Source: Monocercomonoides exilis (Eukaryota > Preaxostyla > Oxymonadida > Polymastigidae). Taken from it: a DNA stretch of 64,000 nucleotides. The first letter of the stretch is position 1, and each line of letters starts with the position of its first letter. Shown in pieces: positions 37,301 to 46,905 of the stretch. Under the pieces are notes generated by a model. That model saw only the letters and a list, made by a program, of their open reading frames with translations, made no database searches and had not been told where the DNA came from. The DNA lies in assembly GCA_001643675.2 (NCBI GenBank), contig LSRY02000044.1, positions 704,501-768,500 of the forward strand. Reading direction: 5' to 3'. Both the position numbers and the translations under genes were made by a program.

Positions 37301-37643
37301 AAATGAAATATACCTATTGACAGAGGAATTGGAGGATGAAAAGGAGAAAGATGAACTAAAGCGATGGAAGGCACCTGAAGCGGGAGATGAAGAAGAGGGA
37401 ATTGAAAAGGCTGCTGTTTTTTCACTTGGACTAATTCTGCATGAAATGACAACAGGCGAAGTGCCATTGAGCGAGTGTGATGCAGAAGAAGCACAGGAGA
37501 TGATGAGAGATGGAGTGCGACCACTGACAGAAGGAATCGAAGGAGAAGACATGGTTGAGCTGATGGAGAAGATGTGGGCAGATGAGCCAGATTACAGACC
37601 GAATTTGGCTCAAGTGATCCGCTTTCTGAAAGTGCTTGATTGA
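25352..37643 (+). CDS. Giant modular beta-helix receptor-like protein (copy 2), interrupted by an in-frame TAA
   Basis: Exon 1 25352-25502 (hydrophobic start MCVIQMMVAVAITII, then a Cys-rich CEQCDENCLIEGC piece), a 58-nt intron 25503-25560, and exon 2 from 25561. The same frame runs to TGA at 37643, 4077 codons in all, except for one TAA at 29685-29687. Flanking residues on both sides of the TAA align without gap to copy 1, where the site is Gln, so this is a nonsense change, not a gene boundary. The ectodomain has eight CG(x)nPC modules (signatures near 27.39, 28.48, 29.57, 30.78, 31.95, 33.05, 34.00 and 35.15 kb) versus five in copy 1. A transmembrane segment lies at about 36655-36735. The tail is unrelated in sequence to that of copy 1 up to the C-lobe-like motifs RWKAPEAG and VFSLGLILHEMTTGEVPL, with a C-terminal W-x-x-x-PDYRP pattern like kinase subdomain XI. 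HRD and DFG are absent. Unless read through or wrongly assembled, the gene would yield a ~1425-residue secreted fragment. Confidence 0.8.
29685..29687 (+). other. In-frame TAA splitting receptor-like copy 2
   Basis: Context is LDE-stop-SYEIDSSNKD, while copy 1 reads LDGQPYEFDSSNKD at the same place. Coding similarity is continuous on both sides, with no indel or splice motif. Confidence 0.9.
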
Positions 37644-38418
37644 TTGTTCTGATGCTTGTGTGTTTGATTTTCTTGTTTCTTTGTTTCCATCATATCAAAT
37701 TGAACTGTCTATTTAAATTCAAAATAATTATATTCTGCTTTGTTTTATTGTTGAATGAGCTGCATTTTATATTTAACAAATGAAAGTTATTTTTCTTTTT
37801 ATTAAGTTTTTTATATGTATTCTTCTTCTATCCTTTTTCTATATGTTTTTAAATGAGAATTTCAACATTAACATATGCATTTATGAGATAAATTTAAAGA
37901 TATATTTTGAAAAATCAATTTGAAAAAGAAAAAAAATTAAATAATAAGAATAACATTACAAAAAATCAGACAAATATCCCCATCACAACTGACAATCTGA
38001 ATATGACAAAAAATTAAAATGAAACACAGTTGAAAAACTGAGAAAGCACATTTTGTTTTCTATATCTTTCTCTGACTATAAAAAGTGTCTCTTTAAACAG
38101 AAATGAAGCAAAACACATATTTCTTCACACTTTTTTGAGCGAAATATTTTATTTTCTTTTATCCTTTATTTTATGCCCGCATTTTAAAAAACATCATTAT
38201 TATTGTCTTCACATTCATTGTTTTCAAACATTTTAATCAAATAATTAAATTTTTGTTGAGTGAAATTTGAATAGCGATTCAAATATCTGTCCGCACTCAC
38301 GAACATACACAAGAATGTTTGGCATATTCACAGAGAATGGGGCAGCTTTGATCTAACCCAGAATTTTTTTATTATTAGTGTAAAAATTCCAAAATAATCA
38401 CTGTATTAATTGCTTGGT
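37644..38418. other. AT-rich spacer
   Basis: 3' flank of receptor-like copy 2. No supported gene or repeat. Confidence 0.5.
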
Positions 38419-38540
38419 TTAGGTTTTAGGGTTAGCGTAACAGATCTTGGGTTGAGGGTTATGTTCCCGCTCTTCTTTTTAGGGTTAGCACTTATGAAAA
38501 CTTGATCTTTTTTGGATTTTAAGGGTTAGGGTTTAACCAG
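38419..38540 (+). repeat. Cluster of TTAGGG telomere-like motifs (interstitial)
   Basis: Several TTAGGG or near-TTAGGG units (TTTTAGGGTTAGC, TTTTTAGGGTTAGCAC, TTAAGGGTTAGGGTTTAA) lie within about 120 bp, just upstream of the first pogo-like element. They are degenerate and not a continuous array. Confidence 0.6.
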
Positions 38541-38578
38541 GTTTAAGTTGAGTCATAAGAAAGAAAAGCTGGGCTTTA

Positions 38579-40233
38579 GTCGGGGAGTTAACCCGCTCAG
38601 GGGAGTTAACCCGCTCAGATGATCATAGAAGTCAGAACATTTATCCTTTTACAGTTTTCATTTTTCTCTTCGAAAACAAACAAAAATCGTTCGTTGTAAC
38701 ATTATAGCAGAATGTTTGTAGAAAAAATCTAATAAAGGATGAAAAATTATAAACAGTGGATAAAAAAGTTGAAAAACTCTATCATATAACAATATCTGAC
38801 AAATCATCAAAACTGAGCCAAATTTTCCCAGATATTGCTCCTTTCGGTGCCCTGTTTGATGATGAAGCAATTTCTGCCCATTCTGGAGGCTTCTCTGGAA
38901 GTTAAGCAAGAACAGCATCTGGATTTAATGGATGAAGGCCTGTCACTCTCCAGCTGGCTTTTTTTGTAGATGGAAACGAAGCCATTGCAATTGCTTCCTT
39001 TAAAACGGAAATAAATTCTTTTCTTCTTTCGCTAGCCGTGTTTGTTTTCCCACATTCAGTTGACTTTTTGAAACATTTTTTCATGTTTGCAAAATTGTAC
39101 TGATCGTTGGGTTGCAGCAAGTGAGAAGTTTGCGAGGGGAGTTGGATAAGATCGATTAAATTATCTTTGCATAATTTTACGATCTCTGTGGAAAAATGTT
39201 CTGTTCCTCCATCCATCACCAAAGCCGCGTGATTGTGTTGTAGTCCGATGGAGATTCGCTTTTTGTTTATGCTCGGAAGGATTGCTTTTTGAAATACTTC
39301 AAGAAAGCATGCAGTTGTCATGTGTCCAGTTAAACATGGGATGAACACCTCATTTTCTATTGTAGCTTCAACATATTCTTTTGGAATTGCAGAATATGGA
39401 ATAAGAATAGTAGTTAAATATCTCACTCCATCTGCGCTTGTGAGAAAAACAATACACGTTGAATTTGGCAACGAAGGCTCTGGAATGATTGGCTGAACTG
39501 AAGAAGATGACGGAACCACGACATCTTCTGAAGATTTTGAAAATAAAGTTGATGTTTCATCCAAGTTGAACAACAATTGAGGTGTAGTTTTCACTTCGGA
39601 AAAGAACTTTGCAACTTTTCCAAAAAAGGGACCTATGGTTTGCTTCGAATTATGTGCAGCACGGCCTATTGGTAACTTTGTTGCTTTTTTCAGAGCAAGT
39701 TTCGGATATTTTTCAATAAATCTCTTTGGCCAGTGTTTGTCTACAGATTTGACTTCTTCTTCTTCAGTTCTTTTATCTCTTCCAATTTCATTTGCCTTCA
39801 AATAATAAAAAATTAAAAATACAATAATTCGAATGCTTACAAACCATTTCCGCTATATCTCTCATTGAATGGAAAATTCCTTTATCTGCATCGACTTCCA
39901 ATCGGACAATTAACCTTTGTTCGTCTGTTTTTGAAAAAAGAAAAAGTCTCCCGGGTTTTCCAACAACGCGATTATTATTTTGAGCTTTTTCTGCTCTTTT
40001 TAGAGAATGTCTGGAAATTAAACTTGCTTGTTCAATTTCCGCCTTTTTGAATCCGCAAATAAGATGCAAGTGAATACCTTTTTCGTGAGGAGTTTCCAGA
40101 AGCCTTGCTTCGCTGGATGCTGCAATTCTGTGGATCTCTTGTTCAATCTTTGACATTTTATTCCAAACAAATAATGGGTTGATTTTTGATCATCTGAGCG
40201 GGTTGACTCCCCTGAGCGGGTTAACTCCCCGAC
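38579..40233 (-). mobile_element. Pogo-like DNA transposon, element 1 (1655 bp)
   Basis: Flanked by TA on both sides (38577-38578 and 40234-40235), the target duplication expected for the Tc1/mariner-pogo group. The terminal inverted repeats are about 47 bp: both ends start GTCGGGGAGTTAACCCGCTC and contain a second internal copy of GGGAGTTAACCCGCTCAG, then TGATCA. It encodes a two-exon DDE transposase on the minus strand. Confidence 0.85.
38902..40156 (-). CDS. Pogo-like DDE transposase (element 1), prematurely terminated
   Basis: Exon 1 39845-40156 (ATG at 40156), 49-nt intron 39796-39844 (GTTTGT...GAAG), exon 2 38902-39795; 401 residues. The N-terminus has a helix-turn-helix-like region (SLISRHSLKRAEKAQ, then GKPGR). 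The DDE superfamily core shows FNLDETSTLF (first Asp), VMDGGTEHFS (second Asp) and LPSQTSHLLQPNDQ (third acidic position, PND). This is the order and spacing of pogo/Tigger-type transposases, which cut and paste DNA at TA sites. The TAA at 38902-38904 falls where element 2 reads on; beyond it the same frame continues 39 more codons with similarity (PEKPPEW, DDLSD) to TGA at 38782. The product therefore appears truncated at the C-terminus. The catalytic triad looks intact. Confidence 0.8.
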
Positions 40234-40260
40234 TAAAAGTCGGGGAGTTAACCCGCTCAT
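40212..40260. repeat. Perfect palindrome at the junction of the two transposons
   Basis: The right end of element 1 and left end of element 2 are mirror copies separated by TAAAA: about 22 bp each side (GAGCGGGTTAACTCCCCGAC / GTCGGGGAGTTAACCCGCTC). The sequence can form a long hairpin and lies between the two divergent transposase genes. Confidence 0.9.
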
Positions 40261-41873
40261 GAAAGGTTGAAAAAATGTGATAAAGATCATTTCGTTTATG
40301 TCGTAGCAAAAAACAAAAGTCTTGAGATTGGATGCATCCAGCGAAGCGAGGTCGTTGACAGATCCACATGAAAAGGGATTATGCTTGCAATTAATTTGTG
40401 GACTTTCGAAATCAGCTATTGAAGAAGGAGGAATAATTTCAAGACATTCATTGAAAAGAGCTGAAAAAGCTCAAAATGCAGGTCGATACATTGGTAAGCC
40501 TGGAAAACCAACAATATTCACAAAATCTGATGAGATACGAATAATTACCAGATTGGAATTTGATGCGTCGAAAGGAATTTATCATTCCACACCAGAAATT
40601 GCTAAAATTATTAGTATTTTTTCATAGTTGAGTTTTTTTATAGTTTTTTTTTTTCATTCATAGGCGAATGAAATAAGAGCTGAAAAGAGATCTGAAGAAA
40701 ATGAAGTTAAATGTGTTGATAAGCATTGGACAAAACGGTTTTTTGCTAGATATCCGGATCTCATTCAGAAGCCTCCAAAGCAACTGCCAGTTCACAGGGA
40801 GTTGCAAACATCCAAACAGACAGTGAAACCATTTTTAATCATGATTGAAAAATTCTTCAAAACGGTTTGTATCATCCCACAATTGATTTTTAATTTGGAT
40901 GAGACTTCAACGGTGTTTTCTGAGATTAATCCTTCTGTGGTCATTCCTATTCACACATCTTCATCGCCTATACAGCCTGAACCTTCATTGCCAAGATCAA
41001 CAAGCATCGTCTTTCTGACAAGCTCGGATGGAGTCAGATATCTCACACCTATCATCGTTCCATATTCAAAAATTCCAGAAGAATTCAAAGAAGCAACGAC
41101 AGAAATGGAGGTATACACACCTAGCGAAAATGGCCATCTTTCTTCAACAGCATTCTTCGACGTTTTTTCAAAGGCTATTCTTCCTAGTGTTTTGAAAATA
41201 CGTATAGCCATCGGAAAACCACATAATCACGCTGTGCTTATCATGGGCAGTGGCACAGGACATTTTTCACCTGAAATGTTAAGAATTTGCAAAGATAATT
41301 TAATAGATATGATCCAACGACCTTCTCACACCACACATATACTTCAACCTAACGATCAGTACGTGTTTGCAAATATGAAGAAATGCTTCCGAACTGGGTG
41401 GAAATGCGGAGCCGTAATTAACGCTGCTGATCGAAGAAAAAAATTTGCTTCGTTGCTGAAGGAAGCAATTGCCATGGCATCTTTCCCATCGACAATAAAA
41501 GCCAGCTGGAAAATAACAGGATGGCAGCCATTCAATCCTGAAGTTGTTTTGAAAATAATCCCCGATAAGCCACCTGAATGGTCTACAACTGCTTTCTCAC
41601 GTGTCAGAGATGCGGAAAATTCGAGAAGTGGAAATATTTTTTTTTGTTCAGATGATTTATCTGATTTATTGAAATAACTGTTTTCCATGAACATTTTCTC
41701 TGTCGATAGTATTTTTTCACCTTTTTTTATCCGAATTTGAATTTTTGTGCATTATTATTCATTGACATCACAAAAAGTTGGATTTTTGAGATTTTAAAAC
41801 ATGAAGAACAATATTTTTATTTCGATCTCAATCGATAAAAATTTAATTATTCTGAGCTGGTTAACTCCCCGAC
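40239..41873 (+). mobile_element. Pogo-like DNA transposon, element 2 (1635 bp)
   Basis: Ends are GTCGGGGAGTTAACCCGCTCA on the left and TGAGCTGGTTAACTCCCCGAC on the right (one mismatch). A TA follows the right end (41874-41875), but the left flank is AA, so the expected TA duplication is not intact. It is related to, but clearly diverged from, element 1 and is oriented head to head with it. Confidence 0.8.
40298..41677 (+). pseudogene. Pogo-like transposase (element 2), inactivated
   Basis: ATG at 40298 is followed by TCG and then TAG at 40304-40306. From there the frame aligns residue by residue with element 1 (DASSEAR versus AASSEAR), so codon 3 is a nonsense mutation. Exon 1 runs to about 40605. 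The donor expected from element 1 (GTTTGT) reads ATTAGT here, so splicing to exon 2 (40664-41677) is probably lost. Exon 2 retains FNLDETSTVF and the third-position PND. The second catalytic residue is changed: codon 41246-41248 reads Gly in IMGSGTGHF, where element 1 has Asp in VMDGGTEHF. The C-terminus is full length (PDKPPEW, DDLSDLLK). Three independent lesions make this copy non-functional. Confidence 0.8.
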
Positions 41874-41880
41874 TAATTTG

Positions 41881-41970
41881 TCTCGAGCAGCGCAAGCGGT
41901 AGCTACCTCGACAGTTGATAATCCGTTCGTCAAAGGTCGGGAGTTTGACTCCTGCCGAAGCTCTTTTTTT
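41881..41970 (+). tRNA. tRNA-like sequence, degenerate, with poly-T terminator
   Basis: The stretch contains an A-box-like AGCGCAAGCGGTAG and a B-box-like AGTTTGACTCC (9 of 11 against GGTTCGANTCC). A TTGATAATC piece resembles an anticodon loop (GAT, Ile), and T7 after position 41963 would serve as a Pol III terminator. D-arm, anticodon-stem and acceptor pairing are poor by eye, so a decayed tRNA or a tRNA-derived SINE head is as likely as a working tRNA. It begins 8 bp after the right end of pogo element 2. Confidence 0.35.
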
Positions 41971-42486
41971 CTGTGTTTTTTATAATTTTTTTCATAGAAA
42001 TTTTTTTGCCAAGTTCTCTGTGAATATACCGAATGTTTCCAACAGCATTGTCAAGAATTAACATCCATTTTAGTGAAGTTTCGTGAGTGTGAACAAAAAT
42101 ATGATCAAAAATAAAAACATTACATTTTTTTGTAAATTCATTGTTTGCAACATTTCTAAAAAAAATACTTATATTTAAATACATTTTCTTTTCACGAAAA
42201 TCTATTTTTGAAAACGAATTTGTTTTGAACCTATTCACCTTTTTTGAATAAAAAATGTTTCAAAACTGAAATAAAAAGCAAAAAAGTTAATTTTTTTGCT
42301 TTTTTTCAAACTTGATTTTCGTATCAATTTAAAAAAACGATTTGTGATTTTAACACATTTTTCCTTTCAAAATATCAGCAGTTTCAGTTCTTTTTTTCAA
42401 AAAAAATATCTTTTTCTTTATCAGTGAAAAAATATTTGTATCTTAACGTTGTGATTATATTATTAATCTTGAAACAACATGAGAAG

Positions 42487-42488
<2 letters not shown>
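41971..42488. other. AT-rich spacer
   Basis: No supported gene, RNA or repeat. Confidence 0.5.

Positions 42489-42533
<45 letters not shown>
42489..42533. repeat. Poly-T tract (45 T)
   Basis: Uninterrupted run of T. A similar 42-base run sits at 42940-42981. Either could be the poly-A tail of a reverse-transcribed insertion on the minus strand, or simple slippage. Confidence 0.9.
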
Positions 42534-42538
<5 letters not shown>

Positions 42539-42939
42539 AATAATATTTGTTGATTTTCTAAATTTCAAAATGTTTTTTTGTTTTATATAGTATTTGTTCC
42601 CATCTAAAATATTTCATCTGACTGACAATATGTCATTAACTGTGCTATTGTTTCCATTTTGGGAAATAATCATTTTCAAAAATACAAATTTGGTCAGAAT
42701 AAACAATATTCGTTTTTTAACGAAAATTGAACATAAATGATATTGAAAGAAGTGTCATAAACTATTTTATTTTTGATCGACAGGTTTTCTTTTTCAATTT
42801 TTTTTATTATCCTTCTGATGTTTTTGATTCAATGAAATCAGTGAGGGAAATGGGCAGATAGCGACCGGGAAAAAGAAAGTGTTTTTTGTTTATTTTTTCA
42901 AAGATAAGAAACACATACAAATGCAGAACATGATTATTC
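42534..42939. other. AT-rich spacer between the two poly-T runs
   Basis: No supported gene. A short lysine-rich minus-strand frame here is produced by the poly-T run. Confidence 0.5.

Positions 42940-42981
<42 letters not shown>
42940..42981. repeat. Poly-T tract (42 T)
   Basis: Uninterrupted T run directly beside the inverted repeat that begins near 42988. Confidence 0.9.
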
Positions 42982-42982
<1 letters not shown>

Positions 42983-42987
42983 AAAAT

Positions 42988-43228
42988 GAGTCATTCTTTT
43001 TGAAAAGTCGCAAATGTTTAATTTTCAAATAAATCAAAAATTTCGTATCTTGATCAAATTTCGGTTCCAACTCATGCATCTTCACGAAAGTCGAAGATAT
43101 AATTTGACAATGCCATTTAACACATTCATGTCAAGTTGCATAAGCGGGAACCGAAATTAGATCAAGATACGTAATTTTTGATTTATTTGATAATTGAACA
43201 TTTGTGACTTTACAAAAAAAATGACACA
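42988..43228. repeat. Inverted repeat, ~90-bp arms, 58-bp loop
   Basis: Left arm about 42988-43078 and right arm about 43137-43228 are imperfect reverse complements. Both contain CGTATCTTGATC followed by AATTTCGGTTCC in the corresponding strand. A sequence resembling the outer 25 bp recurs at 44629-44653, on the far side of the broken Merlin-type transposase, so part of this may be transposon terminal repeat. Confidence 0.7.
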
Positions 43229-43301
43229 AATGATGTGCAGAAAATATTGAATGAATTCAATTTTTCAAACAATATTATTATTGCCAAGATCTGCTATTTT
43301 T

Positions 43302-44366
43302 TCATGAAAATTCTGCATATTCCGTTGCAGATTCACCATTGCAAGCTCCATATATGTCTCTTTCAGTTGATAAAACAAGATCATCAACCAATGGATTAAA
43401 TGATTCGTCTTCACTTTCTGATTCATTTATATCACTATCGTCGCTTTCTTCTTCTGTTGGAACAGCAAATAGAATTTTTTCATTAAATCAATGAAAGAGT
43501 ATTTTCGTGAGGAATGGAACATGTAACTTGCAATGTTGTCATCGATAAACTTATTGTTTACTCCTGTTTTTGGAAAAAATTGACGAAATCAAGATCAAAA
43601 TCTCTTAATTCCGTTCGTGAAACGCCAGAAAGTGGATTTCTGGTATTGAATTTGTCACACACTGATTAATGCGAATTATTGATTCAGAGAAGCAATGGAA
43701 AGGATGCAATTCGTCACTGTAAATCATTGTCTTGGGTTTTATATTTACTAGGATGATGGGAATTAAGGGATTTTTTTTTCTATTTTTGACACTAACAATT
43801 AAGAATCTTCCTCCACATTTTTCGCTTTTTCTTTCAAAACCTCCGAAAAGCCATATCTTCGATTTTTTTATCTGCCCTTGTGGAATTTTCTCCTAATTTG
43901 AATAGCCTCGTCATTTTCTTCAATTTCACCATCACCTCCAACTGGCAAAAATTCCTGAAATGTTATTTTCGAAAAGATAGCACGACATTGAGAATATTGA
44001 AAACTGTCGATTTTTTCTTTTGATATCTTGTTGAAAACTTGTTTAAGATTTATTCAATATTAAACAAAAGCGCAAAATGATTCTGAGAAGTTTGTTCAAT
44101 GGTATTTTCGTGTTAAAGAATGAAGTATTTTCAAATAAGCTGATCGATTTATCGCATTTTGCACATCTGTATTGTTTTCTTGTTTCTGATCTTGAATAAA
44201 TGAACATTTTATTCAAACATCTCGGACATTTTTTATTGACAACTTTCAGCACATTCTTGATGAGCCAATCAAATGAACATGAAACGCAAGAAAATTTATC
44301 ATTCAAATCTGCAACATCCTTTCTCGAATCATTTATACATGTTGACATTGAATAGAAATCAAGCAA
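43302..44366 (-). pseudogene. Merlin/IS1016-type transposase remnant (copy A)
   Basis: The N-terminal part is an intact frame (44043-44366). It has a CxxC zinc-finger pattern (CVSC, CPRC) and YRCAKCDKSISLFENTSFF followed by helices. Further 3' on the minus strand, broken across frames, come GGDGEIEENDEAIQIRRKFH, KIWLFGGFERKSEKC and an MIYSDELHPF piece. These match the DDE_Tnp_IS1595/ISXO2-like order (IDE, WxFG, SDE). The remnant ends with an acidic tail (EEESDDSDINESESEDE) and TGA at 43302-43304. In this family the first Asp of VEIDE is catalytic; here it reads ENDE. Several frameshifts and stops make it a pseudogene. The same domain order is present in copy B at 46 kb. Confidence 0.7.
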
Positions 44367-46024
44367 TTAATCATTCATTCAATTTTGTTATATATAATAT
44401 TCAAGTTTGTTGACAACAATTTGAGCACAAATTTTTAATTTGAAAATGGAAAAATTGAGTTTTTATGAATTTTTATCAAATTTTATCAGCAATTAAATAT
44501 CAAAAAAACATGTAGAACGAAATCATAATATCCTATTGCGTTCAAAAAAATAATTAAATTTCGCTTTATAACAAAAAAATACAAGTCACTATGTACCCTC
44601 TTACTATCAGTGATTTTTCTTTATTAGAAATGTGTGTTATTCTTTTTGAAAAGTTGCAACCATCATGTCGAATTGCTCCCAAAGCAAGATGTATCAAGTT
44701 AACAACAAAAATATATTTGAGTTGAACGCAAAAAACTGTTTGGAATGTTGGTTTGCAAAAACTGATGAAAAAAAGAGAACTCCAGTTGAATCTGAAAAAT
44801 TTGCAATTGCAGCTTATCAAAAAGAATGACCATCTTTTTATTAGTATCAAATTTCAATCAAGGTTAACAAATGAAAAGCATGAGGACTAACTTAAAAAGA
44901 AAGAAAGAAAGGACAATTGGGGGAAAATACGAACTTTCAAGCTTTTTTTGCTCAAAGCACAAAATAATTGCTTCACTCATAACTTTATTACGCTTGCTCA
45001 GATTTCAAAATGAATTTGTTTTTCATATCCATAAACAGGCTTCGTTTAAATTAAAACATTAAGTTTTCCAACATTTCACGAATGTCAAAAAATGGACCCA
45101 TCTTTATTGTGTTTTTTGATTAAAAAAATCAATTTAAAGTTCAATATTTTTCTTTGAAAATGCTTTTAGTGAAATAAGTTTCCCCAATTGTTTGAGAAAA
45201 CAAAATTTTAATTAATCAAACACAAAATCTTTTTGCATTTCTTCCTTTTGGTAAAAATTTTTTTCATGAAGTTTTTCAAATATTTTGTTCATAATAAAAA
45301 CACTCACATACTGAAAAAAAATTCAATTTCAACCAAAAAATGTTACCAATTGATTTTAATATTGAAGTTGTAATGAAAAATGAGTTTCATTGAAAAATGC
45401 AACTCTTCACAATTTCTTTATAAACTTATGTGATAACTGACATATGATCTTATAAATTCTTCTGCTATAAGATGTGACAGTTAATTTTTAATCTGAAAAA
45501 AAATTAAAAAAAATTCAAATTATCGCATGGGTGATTATTTCTGAAAACCAAAATTTTCTAACAAAATTTTTGGTTTCAATTTATGTTATGAATATTGACA
45601 AATGAACAGTGAAAAGTGAAAAGGGCAAGTGCACACTTTTCCTTACATGAAATTTTTCATATATTTTATTTCAAAACAATAAAAAATAGTATAACAAGCA
45701 ATTATCAATTCAAATAAGCAGCGGAAAATCGTATATTAAAAATGAAAAATTATTTTGAAAAGATCAAAAATACCATAATTAAAATTTTTAATTTGTGCAC
45801 AAAATATGGAAATTTTGTTAATATGAGTATTTATAACAAAAATAATCGAATGTTTATTAATTATTTTTTCACCCATGTCTCTTGTTCCTGATAAGAAATA
45901 AGATGTTGCTGGTTATAACAAGCTATTTTAAGATTTAGAAAAGAGTTGGGAGTGGTTCATTCATATTATCAACTTTTATGAAACGAAAAAATGCTCATCT
46001 TGTTGAAGACAAATGAAGCAAACA
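44367..46024. other. AT-rich spacer between the two Merlin-type remnants
   Basis: About 1.65 kb, AT-rich. The only structure seen is the 25-bp sequence at 44629-44653 resembling the outer arm of the 42.99-kb inverted repeat. No gene supported. Confidence 0.5.
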
Positions 46025-46905
46025 ACATTTTTTGAAACAAATCGAACATAGAGATGTTCAGCTTGCAACAAATTCATTTCATATTTGAAGGAGACATCTT
46101 TATGTCGAAGTCAGATCAAAATCAACTCAATTTTTCAAATTCTTTTGCATTTCTGGCTAAAAATTCGAATTGATCAATGCTCATTTTTCACTGGAGGAGG
46201 TCAAAATACAGTCGGTTATTGGTATTCTGTTGCAAGAGCATCAATTGGAATTCGAATGTTGAGTGTGAGGTTTGTTCTTGGGGAGAAGGACGCATTGTGG
46301 AAATAGATGAGGAAATTATGAGAAAAAGAAAGTTCCACAAAGGGAAAAAGAAGAAACAAATATGGCTTTTTGGTGTAGTGGAAAGAAAAGAAAATGATGA
46401 AATTGGAAAATGTTTAATTATCAGAGTTCCAAACAGAAAAAAGGAGACTCTAATTCCCATCATTGAAGCCAACATCCAGAAAGGAACAACGATTTACAGT
46501 GATGAGTTAGATGCATATAAGTGATTGAATGAATTAGGTTACAAACATCAGACAGTTTGTCACAAATACGAATTCAAAAATACAGAAACTGGAGTATGCA
46601 CAAATTTGATAGAAGGTTGTTGATCTCATTTCAGAAGATCATTGCCTCCATGTGGAATCAAAGAAAAGTTCATTGATGATTTTTTTGCTTCCTTTTTGCT
46701 TCAGCGAGAAAAAGAAATGCTCTTCCCAGAATTTGTGAGGAATGTTACAAATTATAAACCTGCAGAAGCTGCATTTCCCCATGACTATGATGATGGAGAA
46801 GGAGACGATGAAGCAGATGTTCCCCAAATTGAGCAGGAAGCAGTTGAAATTCATGAAGAAGATTACGACGACCCAGGAGATGGAGCAGATGCTAGTGAAT
46901 ATTGA
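46025..46905 (+). pseudogene. Merlin/IS1016-type transposase remnant (copy B)
   Basis: Starting near 46035 the frame reads RCSACNKFISYLKETSLCRS, matching the zinc-finger edge of copy A. It is followed by ILLHFWLKIRIDQ...TVGYWYSVAR, the helical region that precedes the catalytic domain. A frameshift near 46240-46290 moves to the frame containing GRIVEIDEEIMRKRKFHKGK, QIWLFGVVERKE and TTIYSDELDAYK, the IS1595-type DDE core. Two in-frame TGA codons follow: 46522-46524, and one at about 46621 where the family usually has Trp in an EGxWSxxRR context. The frame then continues to an acidic tail ending at 46905. The catalytic Asp residues of IDE and SDE are kept, but the frameshift and stops preclude a normal product. 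Confidence 0.75.
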
